A stretch of 64,000 nt of DNA from JAEUMG01 sp046349315 (GCA_046349315.1 JAXMCQ010000007.1:124001-188000), one strand, 5' to 3'. Positions 1-9,155 are shown, counted from the stretch's first letter. A program made the numbers and translations. Notes: generated by a model not told the origin, from the letters alone.

Positions 1-155
1 GGCGCTCACGCCGTCTAAGGCAGCATCGCACCCGCTTCTCACCTTATGGTTGACGCCCGGCTGAGGCGGTTCACGGCGGGTTCACTCGCGATTTGCCAGG
101 TTTTGGACCGACAGGCCGGCAAAGGGCCGGCATCGAAGGGGCTATGGAGGCGCAC

Positions 156-728
156 ATGATTGGCAAAATAACCCTCAGCGCTGCCGCGCTGGGCGCGGTG
201 CTCGCACTTGGGACGATACCCGCAGCGGCCGTCGAGCAGGACTTCGCAAAGCCGAAGCAGGGCGGTAATCGCCTGGATTGGTGTTATGACTGGAGCATGG
301 GCTGCGGAAAGCAGGCGGCGGACGCCTGGTGCAAGATCAAGGGCTTTGAGGAGTCGAGCGCTTTTGCGATCGCGCCTGATATTGGCGCCAGCCAACCCAC
401 CCGGCTAATCGGGACCGGCGCCGTTTGCGACCAGGGCTTTTGCGACGGCTTCAGCCACATCACCTGCAAGACCAGCACGCCGGACAAGATGACCTTCAAC
501 AAGCCGAAGATTCAGGGCAATCGGCTTGATTGGTGCTTCAACTGGGCAACTGGCTGCGGCTCGATGGCCGCCAACGCCTATTGCAAGAGCAAGGGCTATG
601 CCGCGGCTACCGGTTTCGCCATGGCGCCGGATATCGGCGCAAGCCAGCCCACCCGCCTGATCGGCTCTGGCGCCGTGTGCGACCAGCAGTTTTGCGACGG
701 CTTTAAGTTCATCAACTGCGCGAAATAG
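156..728 (+). CDS. secreted protein of two tandem six-cysteine repeats, function unknown
   Basis: A 190-residue protein starting at ATG 156, chosen because GGAGG lies just upstream (146-150) and because residues 1-25 form a typical signal peptide ending in IPAAA. The mature part is an internal duplication: residues 30-104 and 114-188 align without gaps at an offset of exactly 84. Cysteines fall at 43, 50, 59, 91, 96 and 104 and again at 127, 134, 143, 175, 180 and 188, which suggests three disulfides per repeat and a periplasmic or extracellular site. Each repeat carries GNRLDWC near its start, an identical 14-residue core beginning APDIGASQ (73-86 and 157-170), and a CDGF motif near its end. 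I do not recognise the domain by name. A small binding or inhibitor module is possible, but nothing here proves it. It stands alone upstream of the S6 operon. Confidence 0.85.
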   Translation: MIGKITLSAAALGAVLALGTIPAAAVEQDFAKPKQGGNRLDWCYDWSMGCGKQAADAWCKIKGFEESSAFAIAPDIGASQPTRLIGTGAVCDQGFCDGFSHITCKTSTPDKMTFNKPKIQGNRLDWCFNWATGCGSMAANAYCKSKGYAAATGFAMAPDIGASQPTRLIGSGAVCDQQFCDGFKFINCAK

Positions 729-995
729 GCTCAAACGACCTGCGTAAGGTAGGCGCCCAGCTGGGTGCCTCGCCTTGCGCTTGCCAAACCTGCTGCTTTC
801 CGCCATAAGCGCCTCGCCCAAACGGCACCCGGCTGGGGGCTGAACGGAAGGCCCGGTTTACCGGGCAGGGGTCTAGGCTCCGTCTTCCCGTGTCTCCGCT
901 CTTTCGTCGACCGGTCTTTCGAGCCTTTCCGAGGTTCGAAGGAGGCTCTGCGCCGGATGCTCTTGGAATTGGAAACAGAAAGGCCAAAATCAGCA
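729..995 (+). promoter_or_regulatory. leader region of the S6-S18 operon with competing hairpins
   Basis: No gene is visible between the Cys-rich protein and rpsF. The stretch holds a near-perfect inverted repeat at 751-770 (AGGCGCCCAG/CTGGGTGCCT) and a perfect GCCCGG-TTTA-CCGGGC hairpin at 851-866. GGGTGCC (763-769) can alternatively pair with GGCACCC (824-830), so two folds compete. Bacterial rpsF leaders often carry an S6:S18-binding RNA structure. This one is a candidate by position only; I did not match the known consensus. The first hairpin could equally terminate the upstream gene, although no T-run follows it. Confidence 0.35.
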
Positions 996-1478
996 ATGCC
1001 GCTTTACGAGCACGTGTTCCTGACGCGCCAGGACGCATCGAATACGCAGGTCGATGCCCTGACCGATCAGTTCAAGAATGTCATCACGTCGGGTGGTGGC
1101 ACGGTTGGCAAGACCGAATATTGGGGCGTCAAGTCGCTCACTTTCCGGATCAAGAAGAACCGCAAGGCCCACTACACCCTGTTGAACATTGACGCGCCCC
1201 CGGCCGCCATCACCGAGATGGAGCGCCAAATGTCGATCAATGAAGACGTGATCCGTTTCATGACGATTCGCGTCGAGAAATTCGAGGAAGGTCCTTCCGC
1301 CATGATGCGCCGCCGCGAGCGCGATGAGCGCGATGGCTTCGGCGACCGCGGTGGATTTGGCTTCGGCGATCGCGATCGCGGTGGCGGCGGCTTTGGCGGC
1401 GATCGCGGTGGACGCGGTGGTGGCTTCGGGCGCGGTCGGCGCGACAGCGAGACCGCTCCGGCAGTGGAGGGCGCATAA
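996..1478 (+). CDS. rpsF: 30S ribosomal protein S6
   Basis: A 160-residue protein. Residues 1-95 are the S6 fold (start MPLYEHVFL, with KTEYWGVKSLTFRIKKN and the helix leading to VIRFMTIRVEKF). It binds 16S rRNA as a heterodimer with S18. Residues 103-150 form an Arg/Gly/Asp-rich low-complexity tail (GGFGFGDRDRGGGG type), longer than the E. coli tail but usual in alphaproteobacteria. The ATG at 996 is taken because the S6 domain begins there, although the reading frame stays open far upstream. The stop overlaps the rpsR start (TAATG), so the two partners should be made together. Confidence 0.97.
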   Translation: MPLYEHVFLTRQDASNTQVDALTDQFKNVITSGGGTVGKTEYWGVKSLTFRIKKNRKAHYTLLNIDAPPAAITEMERQMSINEDVIRFMTIRVEKFEEGPSAMMRRRERDERDGFGDRGGFGFGDRDRGGGGFGGDRGGRGGGFGRGRRDSETAPAVEGA

Positions 1479-1726
1479 TGTCTGCACAGCAAGCTGGCGG
1501 CGCGCGTCGCCCGTTTTTCCGTCGCCGCAAGAGCTGCCCGTTCACGGGCGAGAATGCGCCGAAGATCGACTACAAGGATGTGCGCCTTCTGCAGCGCTAC
1601 ATTTCCGAGCGCGGCAAGATCGTTCCGTCGCGCATCACGGCGGTTTCCGCCAAGAAGCAGCGCGAACTCGCCCAGGCGATCAAGCGGGCGCGGTTCCTCG
1701 GTCTCTTGCCCTACGTCCTGAAGTAA
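1478..1726 (+). CDS. rpsR: 30S ribosomal protein S18
   Basis: An 82-residue basic protein with the family core RRKSCPFTGENAPKIDYKD and the C-terminal RARFLGLLPYV block. It binds 16S rRNA next to S6 on the small-subunit platform. A GGAGG ribosome-binding site lies inside the end of rpsF (1466-1470), and the ATG overlaps the rpsF stop by one base, which implies translational coupling. Length and sequence are normal for the family. Confidence 0.98.
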   Translation: MSAQQAGGARRPFFRRRKSCPFTGENAPKIDYKDVRLLQRYISERGKIVPSRITAVSAKKQRELAQAIKRARFLGLLPYVLK

Positions 1727-1797
1727 ACCGTTGGGATGGCCTCGGCCGTCCCTAACCCATCCCTGCAAGGGATCGGGGACAGCAATGGAGAAGTGAA

Positions 1798-2379
1798 ATG
1801 GAAGTGATTCTGCTTGAGCGCGTCGAGAAGCTCGGCGCCATGGGCGATGTCGTCAAGGTGAAGGACGGCTATGCGCGCAACTACCTGCTGCCGCTTCACA
1901 AAGCGCTGCGCGCCAGCGCCGACAATAAGGCGCGCTTCGAACGCGATCGCGCCACGCTCGAAGCCCGCAATGCCGAGCGTCGCTCCGGCGCTGCTGGCAT
2001 GTCCTCGAAGCTCGAAGGCAAGAGCTTCGTCATCCTTCGCCAGGCTGGCGAATCGGGCCAGCTTTACGGCTCGGTCTCGACCCGTGACATTGCCGATGCT
2101 GCAAGTGCCGGTGGCACCACGGTGTCGCGCAACCAGGTCCTGCTTGACACCCCGATCAAGACGATCGGTGTGTACGCAGTTCGTATCGCCCTTCATCCTG
2201 AAGTTGTAGTGAAGGTAACCGTGAACGTCGCCCGCTCGGCTGACGAGGCCGATGCCCAGGCGCGCGGTGAGGTTCTTACTGGACCCGTCTCCGACCGCGA
2301 GGAAGCCCGCATGGCCGCCGAACAGCTCTTCGAAGAGGAAGCCGCCGCCGAAGCTGCGACCGCAACCGAAGAGAAGTAG
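1798..2379 (+). CDS. rplI: 50S ribosomal protein L9
   Basis: A 193-residue protein. The N-terminal RNA-binding domain (MEVILLERVEKLG, then GYARNYLLPLHKA) is followed by the long connecting helix (about 40-75) and the C-terminal domain to about residue 150. The last 40 residues are acidic and Ala/Glu-rich, a common alphaproteobacterial extension. L9 sits at the base of the L1 stalk on 23S rRNA. It lies 71 bp after rpsR with a GGAGA ribosome-binding site, completing the usual rpsF-rpsR-rplI operon. A cyclopropane synthase gene separates it from dnaB. Confidence 0.97.
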   Translation: MEVILLERVEKLGAMGDVVKVKDGYARNYLLPLHKALRASADNKARFERDRATLEARNAERRSGAAGMSSKLEGKSFVILRQAGESGQLYGSVSTRDIADAASAGGTTVSRNQVLLDTPIKTIGVYAVRIALHPEVVVKVTVNVARSADEADAQARGEVLTGPVSDREEARMAAEQLFEEEAAAEAATATEEK

Positions 2380-2383
2380 TAGT

Positions 2384-2526
2384 TATCCTCTCCCGCTTGC
2401 GGAAAAGGAAAGGGGCCCATTGCGGAGCAATGGGAAAGGTGAGGGGGGTAGGTAGCACGATCCTGCCCTCACCCCACGACGCTCTGCGCCGTGGGTCCCC
2501 GTCTTCTCCCGCAAGCGGGAGAAGAC
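2384..2526. repeat. mosaic of four palindromic intergenic repeat arms
   Basis: The 321-bp gap between rplI and cfa is mostly this element. It contains a degenerate CTCTCCCGC arm (2386 on), CCCATTGC-GGA-GCAATGGG (about 2417-2435), an interrupted CCCACG..CGTGGG stem (about 2473-2495), and a perfect 12-bp arm GTCTTCTCCCGC/GCGGGAGAAGAC (2501-2526). The first half closely resembles the element at 16085-16155, so this is a dispersed family. The arms could also end rplI transcription. Confidence 0.75.
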
Positions 2527-2700
2527 CGAAAAGCGCGGCCCATTTCCTTTCGCGCATCTGCCATGACGCGGCTGTTAACAGTCCCATGCCGGGCATTATT
2601 GCAGGCCGGCCCGGATCATGCTTAAATTTTGTTAATATTCGGACGGGGCGGGATGCTTGCGGCTGCGGGGAGCCGTATTGGGCATGCCGAGAGTGCAGTG

Positions 2701-3957
2701 ATGTTTCCACTATTCGATCGTGTATTGAATTACGTGGTCAAGACGGGTTCGCTGAAGGTCACTGACGCGGCCGGCAAGACCTATGCCTATGGCGACGGCA
2801 CCGGAACGCAGCTGGCTTTCCGTATCACCGACCCGCAATGGGAGAAGAAGATCGCTTTCGACCCGGATCGCTATCTGGGCGAAGCCTATATGGCGAGTGG
2901 CCTCGAGCTGGAGCAGGGCACCATCTACGAGGTGCTTGAACTGCTCCTGAAGAATCTCGAGGGCCGGCCAAGCCCTAAGGTCTTTCAATTATTCTACCAG
3001 GCACGCATCGCGCTGAAGCGCCTCGACCAGTACAACCCGGTTGGCAAGGCACAGAAGAACGTCGCCCACCACTACGATCTCTCTGGCGCGCTTTACGATC
3101 TCTTTCTCGATCGCGACCGGCAATATTCCTGCGCCTATTTCGAATCTCCCGATCAGTCGCTCGAAGATGCACAGCTTGCCAAGAAGCGCCACCTCGCCGC
3201 CAAGCTCAACATCAAGCCGGGCATGAAGGTCCTCGATATCGGCTCGGGCTGGGGCGGCCTCGGCCTCTATATCGCCGAGACATGCGGGGCTCAGGTGACA
3301 GGTGTCACGCTTTCCGAAGAGCAGCATAAGCTCTCCAACGAGCGCGCCCGCCAGCGCGGCATCGCCGATCGCGCCGATTTCCGGCTGCTCGACTATCGCC
3401 ATTTGAATGAACGCTTCGACCGCATCGTCTCGGTCGGCATGTTCGAGCATGTCGGCGTCGGCCACTACAAGGAATTCTTCCGCAAATGCCGCAGTCTCCT
3501 CACCGATGACGGCATCGCGGTCTTGCATTCGATCAACCGCTCGGACGGTCCTGGCGCCACCAGTTCCTGGATCAAGAAATACATTTTTCCCGGCGGCTAC
3601 ATCCCGGCGCTCTCGGAAGTCATCCCGCATATCGAGAAACAGGGCCTCTACATCACCGATATCGAGATCCTGCGCCTTCATTATGCGATGACCTTGCGTG
3701 AATGGGGCAATCGCTTCGCTGCGCATCGCGATCGGGCCAAGGCGATCTATGACGAGCGCTTCTGCCGCATGTGGGAGTTCTACCTTGCCGCGTCCGAGAC
3801 CGCCTTCCGCTATTCCGGCATGAACAATTTCCAGATCCAGTTTGCACGCAACCAGCATGTCCTGCCCCTGAGCCGCAACTACATGCTCGCCGAAGAAGAT
3901 CGCCTGCGCGAGATCGACACCAAGACCCCGCGCTTCCGCTCAATCTCGGCAGAGTAA
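2701..3957 (+). CDS. cfa: cyclopropane-fatty-acyl-phospholipid synthase (CfaA type)
   Basis: A 418-residue enzyme that adds a methylene group from S-adenosylmethionine across double bonds of membrane phospholipid acyl chains. The AdoMet-binding motif LDIGSGWGG lies near residues 177-186. NVAHHYDLSGALYDLFLD precedes it, as in the family, and VSVGMFEHVG follows. The C-terminal NFQIQFARNQ and SRNYM segments are also typical. Start is taken at ATG 2701, where homology-like sequence begins (MFPLFDRVLN); the ribosome-binding site is weak. It sits alone between rplI and dnaB behind a repeat element. Confidence 0.93.
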   Translation: MFPLFDRVLNYVVKTGSLKVTDAAGKTYAYGDGTGTQLAFRITDPQWEKKIAFDPDRYLGEAYMASGLELEQGTIYEVLELLLKNLEGRPSPKVFQLFYQARIALKRLDQYNPVGKAQKNVAHHYDLSGALYDLFLDRDRQYSCAYFESPDQSLEDAQLAKKRHLAAKLNIKPGMKVLDIGSGWGGLGLYIAETCGAQVTGVTLSEEQHKLSNERARQRGIADRADFRLLDYRHLNERFDRIVSVGMFEHVGVGHYKEFFRKCRSLLTDDGIAVLHSINRSDGPGATSSWIKKYIFPGGYIPALSEVIPHIEKQGLYITDIEILRLHYAMTLREWGNRFAAHRDRAKAIYDERFCRMWEFYLAASETAFRYSGMNNFQIQFARNQHVLPLSRNYMLAEEDRLREIDTKTPRFRSISAE

Positions 3958-4167
3958 CCGCCCGCAGGCGCATTATGCGCGCTTCCGTTACGGGAGGCTC
4001 TGCGTGTGCGGCTTCACGCCTGAAAAGCCAATTGAATCAGCAGAATGCGGCTGCACATTAATGCATCTAATGAGATCGCTGCTGACCGCTTTTGGCGGCG
4101 CTGTGGATTACGGGCATAATGATCAAACGATTCGCCTCTAATTGAAGGCATTCGCTATCACAGACCC

Positions 4168-5664
4168 ATGGCCACTGCTGCTCTCCGTGCGCTCGAACCG
4201 GAACCCAAGGACGAGTCCTATCGGGCTCCCCCGCACAACATCGAAGCCGAACAGGCGCTGCTAGGCGCGATCCTCGTCAATAATGACGCTTGCGATCGTG
4301 TGTCCGGCTTCCTGCAGCCCGAACACTTCTTTGAGGCCGTGCATGCGCGCATTTACGAAGCGGCAGCGACGCTTATCCGCGCCGGCAAGCTTGCCTCGCC
4401 TGTGACCCTTAAAACCTTCTTCGAACGCGACGAGACCTTGCAGGAAATCGGCGGCACCGCCTATCTGGCGCGCCTTGCCGCCGCCGCCAGCACCATCATC
4501 AATGCCGAGGAATATGGGCGCGCAATATTCGAACTCGCCCAGCGCCGCAAGCTCATCAATATTGGCACCGACATCGTCAATGAATCCTACGATACGCCCG
4601 TGGATCTCTCCGCGCGCGATCTGATCGAGCATGCCGAGCAATCGCTCTATTCGATCGCTGAATCCAACACCTACGGCCAGGGCTTCCAGAATTTTGCCCG
4701 CGCGCTCACCGATGCGGTTGACATGGCCGCCAACGCTTATCAGCGCGACGGCGGCTTGTCCGGCATCTCCTCAGGTCTGCGTGATCTCGACGAGAAGATG
4801 GGCGGCCTTCAAGCCTCCGATCTCATCATCGTCGCCGGCCGTCCCGCCATGGGCAAATCGGCGCTAGCGACCAACATCTCCTACCATGTTGCCAAGCACT
4901 ATAAGGCTGAGCACCAGACGGACGGCTCGCTGAAGGTGCTCGACGGCGGCGTGGTCGGTCTCTTTTCGCTCGAAATGTCGGCCGAGCAATTGGCGACGCG
5001 TATCGTCGCCGAACAGTCTGGCATTTCGTCGGAACGCATCCGGCGTGGCAAGATTTCCGAAGAAGAGTTCCACAAGATCGTCGAGGTCAGCCGCGAATTG
5101 CAGTCATTGCCGCTCTATATCGACGCGACGGGCGGTTTGAGCATCGGCCAGGTCGCAGCACGCGCCCGTCGCCTGAAGCGGCAGCGCGGCCTTGGCTTGC
5201 TTGTTATCGACTACCTGCAATTGCTCGTCGGTTCCGCCAAACGTGCCTCCGAGGGCAGGGTGCAGGAAGTTTCCGAAATCACCGTCGGCCTCAAGGCGCT
5301 CGCCAAGGAATTGCACGTCCCTATCGTCGCGCTCTCGCAATTGTCGCGTCAGGTCGAGAACCGCGACGACAAGCGCCCGCAATTGGCGGATTTGCGCGAA
5401 TCGGGATCCATCGAGCAGGACGCCGACGTCGTGCTCTTCATCTACCGCGAGGAATATTATTTGGGCCGCAAGGAGCCGCGGCCCAACACCCAGGAACATT
5501 TCGACTGGCAGGAGCAGATGAATCGCGTCACTGGCATTGCCGAGGTGATCATCGGCAAACAGCGCCACGGCCCGACAGGCATCGTTGAACTGCAGTTCGA
5601 CGCGACGCTCACCAAGTTCCAGAACCTGGTGAAGGCCGACTATATGCCCGAGCAGTTCCAGTAG
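4168..5664 (+). CDS. dnaB: replicative DNA helicase DnaB
   Basis: A 498-residue hexameric helicase that unwinds DNA at the replication fork. The N-terminal domain (about 20-125, starting PPHNIEAEQALLGAIL) contacts primase. The RecA-like C-terminal domain has Walker A GRPAMGKS (K230), Walker B LLVIDYLQLL (D348), the LSQLSR strand and the ADLRESGSIEQDADVV motif with the arginine-finger region after it. No intein or truncation is seen. A 210-bp AT-richer gap without a gene separates it from cfa. Confidence 0.97.
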   Translation: MATAALRALEPEPKDESYRAPPHNIEAEQALLGAILVNNDACDRVSGFLQPEHFFEAVHARIYEAAATLIRAGKLASPVTLKTFFERDETLQEIGGTAYLARLAAAASTIINAEEYGRAIFELAQRRKLINIGTDIVNESYDTPVDLSARDLIEHAEQSLYSIAESNTYGQGFQNFARALTDAVDMAANAYQRDGGLSGISSGLRDLDEKMGGLQASDLIIVAGRPAMGKSALATNISYHVAKHYKAEHQTDGSLKVLDGGVVGLFSLEMSAEQLATRIVAEQSGISSERIRRGKISEEEFHKIVEVSRELQSLPLYIDATGGLSIGQVAARARRLKRQRGLGLLVIDYLQLLVGSAKRASEGRVQEVSEITVGLKALAKELHVPIVALSQLSRQVENRDDKRPQLADLRESGSIEQDADVVLFIYREEYYLGRKEPRPNTQEHFDWQEQMNRVTGIAEVIIGKQRHGPTGIVELQFDATLTKFQNLVKADYMPEQFQ

Positions 5665-5812
5665 AAGTTTCCTCGCGCCGCACCACTAGGTAGGGTAGCG
5701 CAATCGCGCCGAGTGAGGGGGCCTCTCTAACCATCGTAAGATATACCAGTGTACCCGCATGGATTTGATCACGCGATCCGGGTAGCTTTCTACTCATCCT
5801 GGAGGCTCATGC

Positions 5813-7573
5813 GTGGAACGCCGGCTCGCCGCAATTCTCGTGACCGATGTTGTTGGCTACAGCAGCCTGATGGAGGCTGATGAGGCAGGCACACACGCGA
5901 TCCTCAAGCAGCGCCGCGAAACCATAATGCAACCAGCCATCGCCCGGTTTGGCGGGCGTGTTGTCAAGCTTATGGGTGATGGCGCTCTGATTGAATTTGC
6001 CAGCGCCGTTAATGCCGTCAATTGTGCAGTCGAGCTCCAGCGCGCCATGCTTGAAGCCAATTCAGCGCCATCGGCCGGTTTGAATATTGTTCTGCGAATC
6101 GGGATCAATCTCGGGGATGTGATCGCCGAAGACGGCGATCTTTATGGTGACGGTGTCAACGTCGCGGCGCGGCTCGAAAGCTTGGCTGAGGCTGGCGGCA
6201 TTTGCATTTCCGACACTGTGCACAGACAGATCCGCGGCAAGATTGCGCAAGCTTTTGAAGACCTGGGCGAGCGCGAACTGAAGAACATCGCCGTGCCGGT
6301 CAGGGTCTATCGCGTAGTGACGCAAGAGGCTGCGACTGCCGCTGGGTCCCCCGATCTCCCTGTCTCGGCCGGCAAGCGAACATCGATTGCGGTCTTGCCC
6401 TTCGACAATATGAGCGGCGACCCCGAACAAGCCTATTTCAGCGATGGCATCACCGAAGACATCATCACCGAGCTTTCGAAGTTCAGGGAATTGCAGGTCA
6501 CCGCCCGGAACTCATCGTTCCAGTTCCGCGGGCAAGCGCGCGACATCACGGACGTGGCGAAACGTCTCGGCGTTGCCTTCGTTGTCGAAGGCAGCGTTCG
6601 CAAGGCCGGCAATCGTGTTCGGGTTACCGCTCAGTTGATCGACGCTGGATCGGGTGCCCATGTCTGGGCCGATCGCTACGGCCGCGAACTGACCGATGTA
6701 TTCGCCATTCAGGACGAGATCAGTCGGGCGATCGCCGCACGCGTGGCAGGTGTCAGCCAGAGTGTTCTCGCGACGCGAATTCGCGCCCGTCCGACCAATA
6801 GCCTCACTGCCTATGATTGCTATCTTCGAGGGCGGGAGCTTTTCATCAATTACGATACCAGTTTCGAGTGCATCCCGTTTATCGACAAGGCCATCGAACT
6901 CGATCCCGATTTCGCGATCGCGCATGCGATGCGCAGCGATACCTATTGCTTCCAGCACGGCAAGGACGGCCGCCGCGAACATCTCGACCAGGCGATGGAA
7001 TCGGCACGGCGCGCCCTGGCGCTTGATCCTGATGAACCGTGGGCCAATTACGCAATGGCGCTGGTGCTTACGAGGTTCGGCCGCCTCGGCGACGCCGGCC
7101 ATTATCATGAGCGCTCCTACATGCTCAATCCCAACGACGCCTACATGAACGCCGTCCATGCTTCCTGGATGATCCGCATGTGTCGCTTCGACGCTGCGCT
7201 GCAGAAGATCGATGAGGCCTTGCTGCGCGATCCTTACGCCTATGATTGGTTCTGGGATGTTCGCGCCGCCGCCTTGGCGTTGGCTGGCAAGTATGAAGAA
7301 GCCGTCGAGTGCTTTCGGCGCATGCGCTCGACTGCGCAGATACCGCCATTGATGTATTGCTTTCGCGCGATCTGCCACGCTGAATTGGGAGATCTCGCTG
7401 CTGCGCGCGAGGCTATCGCGCAATGCAGGCGATTGGATCGTTCTCCTGAGGCCGTGCTCGGAGAGGAGACATTTGATGATTCTGCTGTTTTTGAAAGGCT
7501 GAAGGCCTCGCTGCGCAAAGCCCTTGTCGCCTCGGAGGATGTTTCTGCCTCGCCGAAGGGGCCGGCTCCATGA
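5813..7573 (+). CDS. class III adenylate cyclase with TolB-like and TPR regions
   Basis: A 586-residue protein from a GTG start at 5813; GGAGG at 5801-5805 fixes the start, since the nearby ATG is out of frame. Residues 5-170 are a class III cyclase domain with both metal-binding aspartates (D12 in TDVVGYS, D56 in LMGDGALIEF), K52, and the N116/R120 pair in NVAARLE, so it should be active and make cAMP. Residues 190-310 match the TolB/FlgO-like domain often fused to such cyclases (IAVLPFDNMS, then YFSDGITEDI). The rest is TPR-like helical repeats (about 330-560). No membrane segment is evident. The ligand sensed by the TolB/TPR part is unknown. Its stop overlaps the next start (ATGA). Confidence 0.9.
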   Translation: MERRLAAILVTDVVGYSSLMEADEAGTHAILKQRRETIMQPAIARFGGRVVKLMGDGALIEFASAVNAVNCAVELQRAMLEANSAPSAGLNIVLRIGINLGDVIAEDGDLYGDGVNVAARLESLAEAGGICISDTVHRQIRGKIAQAFEDLGERELKNIAVPVRVYRVVTQEAATAAGSPDLPVSAGKRTSIAVLPFDNMSGDPEQAYFSDGITEDIITELSKFRELQVTARNSSFQFRGQARDITDVAKRLGVAFVVEGSVRKAGNRVRVTAQLIDAGSGAHVWADRYGRELTDVFAIQDEISRAIAARVAGVSQSVLATRIRARPTNSLTAYDCYLRGRELFINYDTSFECIPFIDKAIELDPDFAIAHAMRSDTYCFQHGKDGRREHLDQAMESARRALALDPDEPWANYAMALVLTRFGRLGDAGHYHERSYMLNPNDAYMNAVHASWMIRMCRFDAALQKIDEALLRDPYAYDWFWDVRAAALALAGKYEEAVECFRRMRSTAQIPPLMYCFRAICHAELGDLAAAREAIAQCRRLDRSPEAVLGEETFDDSAVFERLKASLRKALVASEDVSASPKGPAP

Positions 7574-8367
7574 CCGCTCTAACCGCTTTCGGCATCATCG
7601 GCGGTACCGGCCAGCTTGGCTCGGCCATCGCGCATGCGCTTCTGAAGAGCGGCACGATCAGCCCGGATCGGCTCTGGATCGCCAATCGCTCCGGCGCGCG
7701 CGGCCCTTTCGCCCAATGGCCGAAAGTCAACATCACCACTGACATGAGCGAACTCGCCGCCTGCGACACCATTCTTCTCGCTGTACCGCCGGCGCTTTTC
7801 CCGGAGGTCGCGCTCGAGGCGGACGACAGATTGCTGCTCTCCGTCATGGCCGGGGTCACCATCGCGCAGATGGCAAAGCAAACGGGCGCCCGCCGCATCA
7901 TCCGCGCCATGTCGAGCCCCGCTGCCGAATTAAACCTCGCCTATTCGCCCTGGTGCGCATCGCCTGCTGTCACTGAAGCGGACCGCACCACGGCCCGCGC
8001 GCTTTTCGAGGCCTGCGGCAAGACCGACGAAATCGGAAATGAAGACGAGATCGATTATTTCACCGCGCTCACCGGCCCGGTTCCGGGCTTCGTCGCCTTC
8101 TTCGCCGACAGCATGATCGCCGATGCCATTGGTCGTGGCGTTCCGAAGGCGATCGCTGACCGCGCCGTCCGCCAGCTCTTCCACGCCGCGGGCGTCCTGC
8201 TTGACGGCTCCGATCGATCGCCGGCCGAGCATGTCGAGGCGATGATCGCCTATGCCGGAACCACTGCCGCCGGCATGCTCGCCTTGCGCGATTCAAACCT
8301 GTCCAAGGCAATCGGGCAGGGGCTCGACGCCGCCTATCGCCGCGCCAAGACGTTCGCGCCTGGCTGA
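7570..8367 (+). CDS. pyrroline-5-carboxylate reductase-like NAD(P)-binding protein
   Basis: A 265-residue protein with an N-terminal Rossmann motif GIIGGTGQLGSAIAHALL (8-25) and the ProC-family layout: NRSG after beta-2, LLAVPP, SVMAGVTI, RAMSSPA, and a C-terminal helical dimer domain with TALTGPVPGFVAFFADSM. ProC makes proline from pyrroline-5-carboxylate with NADPH. The sequence diverges at several usual positions (for example MSSPAAELNLAYSP where PN(T/M)P..VG.G is expected), so a related imine reductase role is possible. Its start overlaps the cyclase stop by 4 bp, suggesting co-translation. Confidence 0.75.
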   Translation: MTALTAFGIIGGTGQLGSAIAHALLKSGTISPDRLWIANRSGARGPFAQWPKVNITTDMSELAACDTILLAVPPALFPEVALEADDRLLLSVMAGVTIAQMAKQTGARRIIRAMSSPAAELNLAYSPWCASPAVTEADRTTARALFEACGKTDEIGNEDEIDYFTALTGPVPGFVAFFADSMIADAIGRGVPKAIADRAVRQLFHAAGVLLDGSDRSPAEHVEAMIAYAGTTAAGMLALRDSNLSKAIGQGLDAAYRRAKTFAPG

Positions 8368-8421
8368 TTGCGACGCGCCGCAAACTTCCCTATCTACAAC
8401 CTGGAATCGAACGAGTTTGCA

Positions 8422-9120
8422 GTGCTGAAAACCGCATTTGACAATTCCGGCCAGACGCTGACCCGGCCGTCGTGGGCTGCGCTGGCTGGCGAGTTCTGGG
8501 AATTCGCCATCTACCGCCCCAAGTGCCCGAGCCGCGAAACGCTGCCCGGGGGCCAGGGCGCGCCCGTCCTCGTCATCCCGGCATTTCTCACCAATGACAG
8601 CTTTACCGCGCCCTTGCGCGCCTTCCTGAACACTTGCGGATTTCGCGCCCACGGCTGGGGACTTGGCGTCAATTGGGGGCCTACGCCCGGCATCCTCAAC
8701 CAGTTGAGCCGGCGCCTGTCGGAAATTCACGATGAAACCGGCGTCCCGGTGAATGTGATCGGCATTAGTCTGGGTGGCCTGCTTGCCCGCGACCTGGCGC
8801 ACCAAACACCTGAGCGCATTCGCCATCTCCTGACCATTGCCGCGCCTGTGCGGTTGCCTACCGCCACGCGGCTTGAACCGCTCTTTCACGCGCTCACCCC
8901 ATTCTACAGCCGCAGCATGGATCTTGAGCGCGTCTCGGCACCACTGCCGGTGCCCTGGACGGCCATTTACAGCAAGCGCGACGGCATCCTGGCCTGGGAA
9001 AGCTGCGTATGTTCCGACGCCAATGGCCAGTGCATCGCGATCGATGCCCCGCACCTCGCCATGGCCCGCAATCCCGAGACGCTCAAGACAGTTGTGACAA
9101 GGCTGACGTCAGGAAACTGA
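8422..9120 (+). CDS. alpha/beta-hydrolase, lipase-like
   Basis: A protein of about 232 residues (GTG start at 8422; an in-frame TTG at 8368 would add 18 residues). The catalytic triad can be read: nucleophile Ser116 in GISLGG, Asp187 in SKRDGIL, and His211 in APHLAM. PVLVIPAFLTNDSF supplies the oxyanion strand, and the NWGP..LNQL segment resembles triacylglycerol lipase/esterase-type proteins. No signal peptide is seen, so it is probably cytosolic. The substrate is unknown. It lies in the same direction as its neighbours, 54 bp or less after the ProC-like gene. Confidence 0.8.
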   Translation: MLKTAFDNSGQTLTRPSWAALAGEFWEFAIYRPKCPSRETLPGGQGAPVLVIPAFLTNDSFTAPLRAFLNTCGFRAHGWGLGVNWGPTPGILNQLSRRLSEIHDETGVPVNVIGISLGGLLARDLAHQTPERIRHLLTIAAPVRLPTATRLEPLFHALTPFYSRSMDLERVSAPLPVPWTAIYSKRDGILAWESCVCSDANGQCIAIDAPHLAMARNPETLKTVVTRLTSGN

Positions 9121-9155
9121 CTTAAAGTTTTCTTCCTTTGCGCCAGAGAGGACGG

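Noticed and set aside
39..395. Minus-strand frame of 118 codons opposite the Cys-rich gene
   Set aside because: It mirrors a clearly coding region with signal peptide and repeat; its own product has no family features and no ribosome-binding site.
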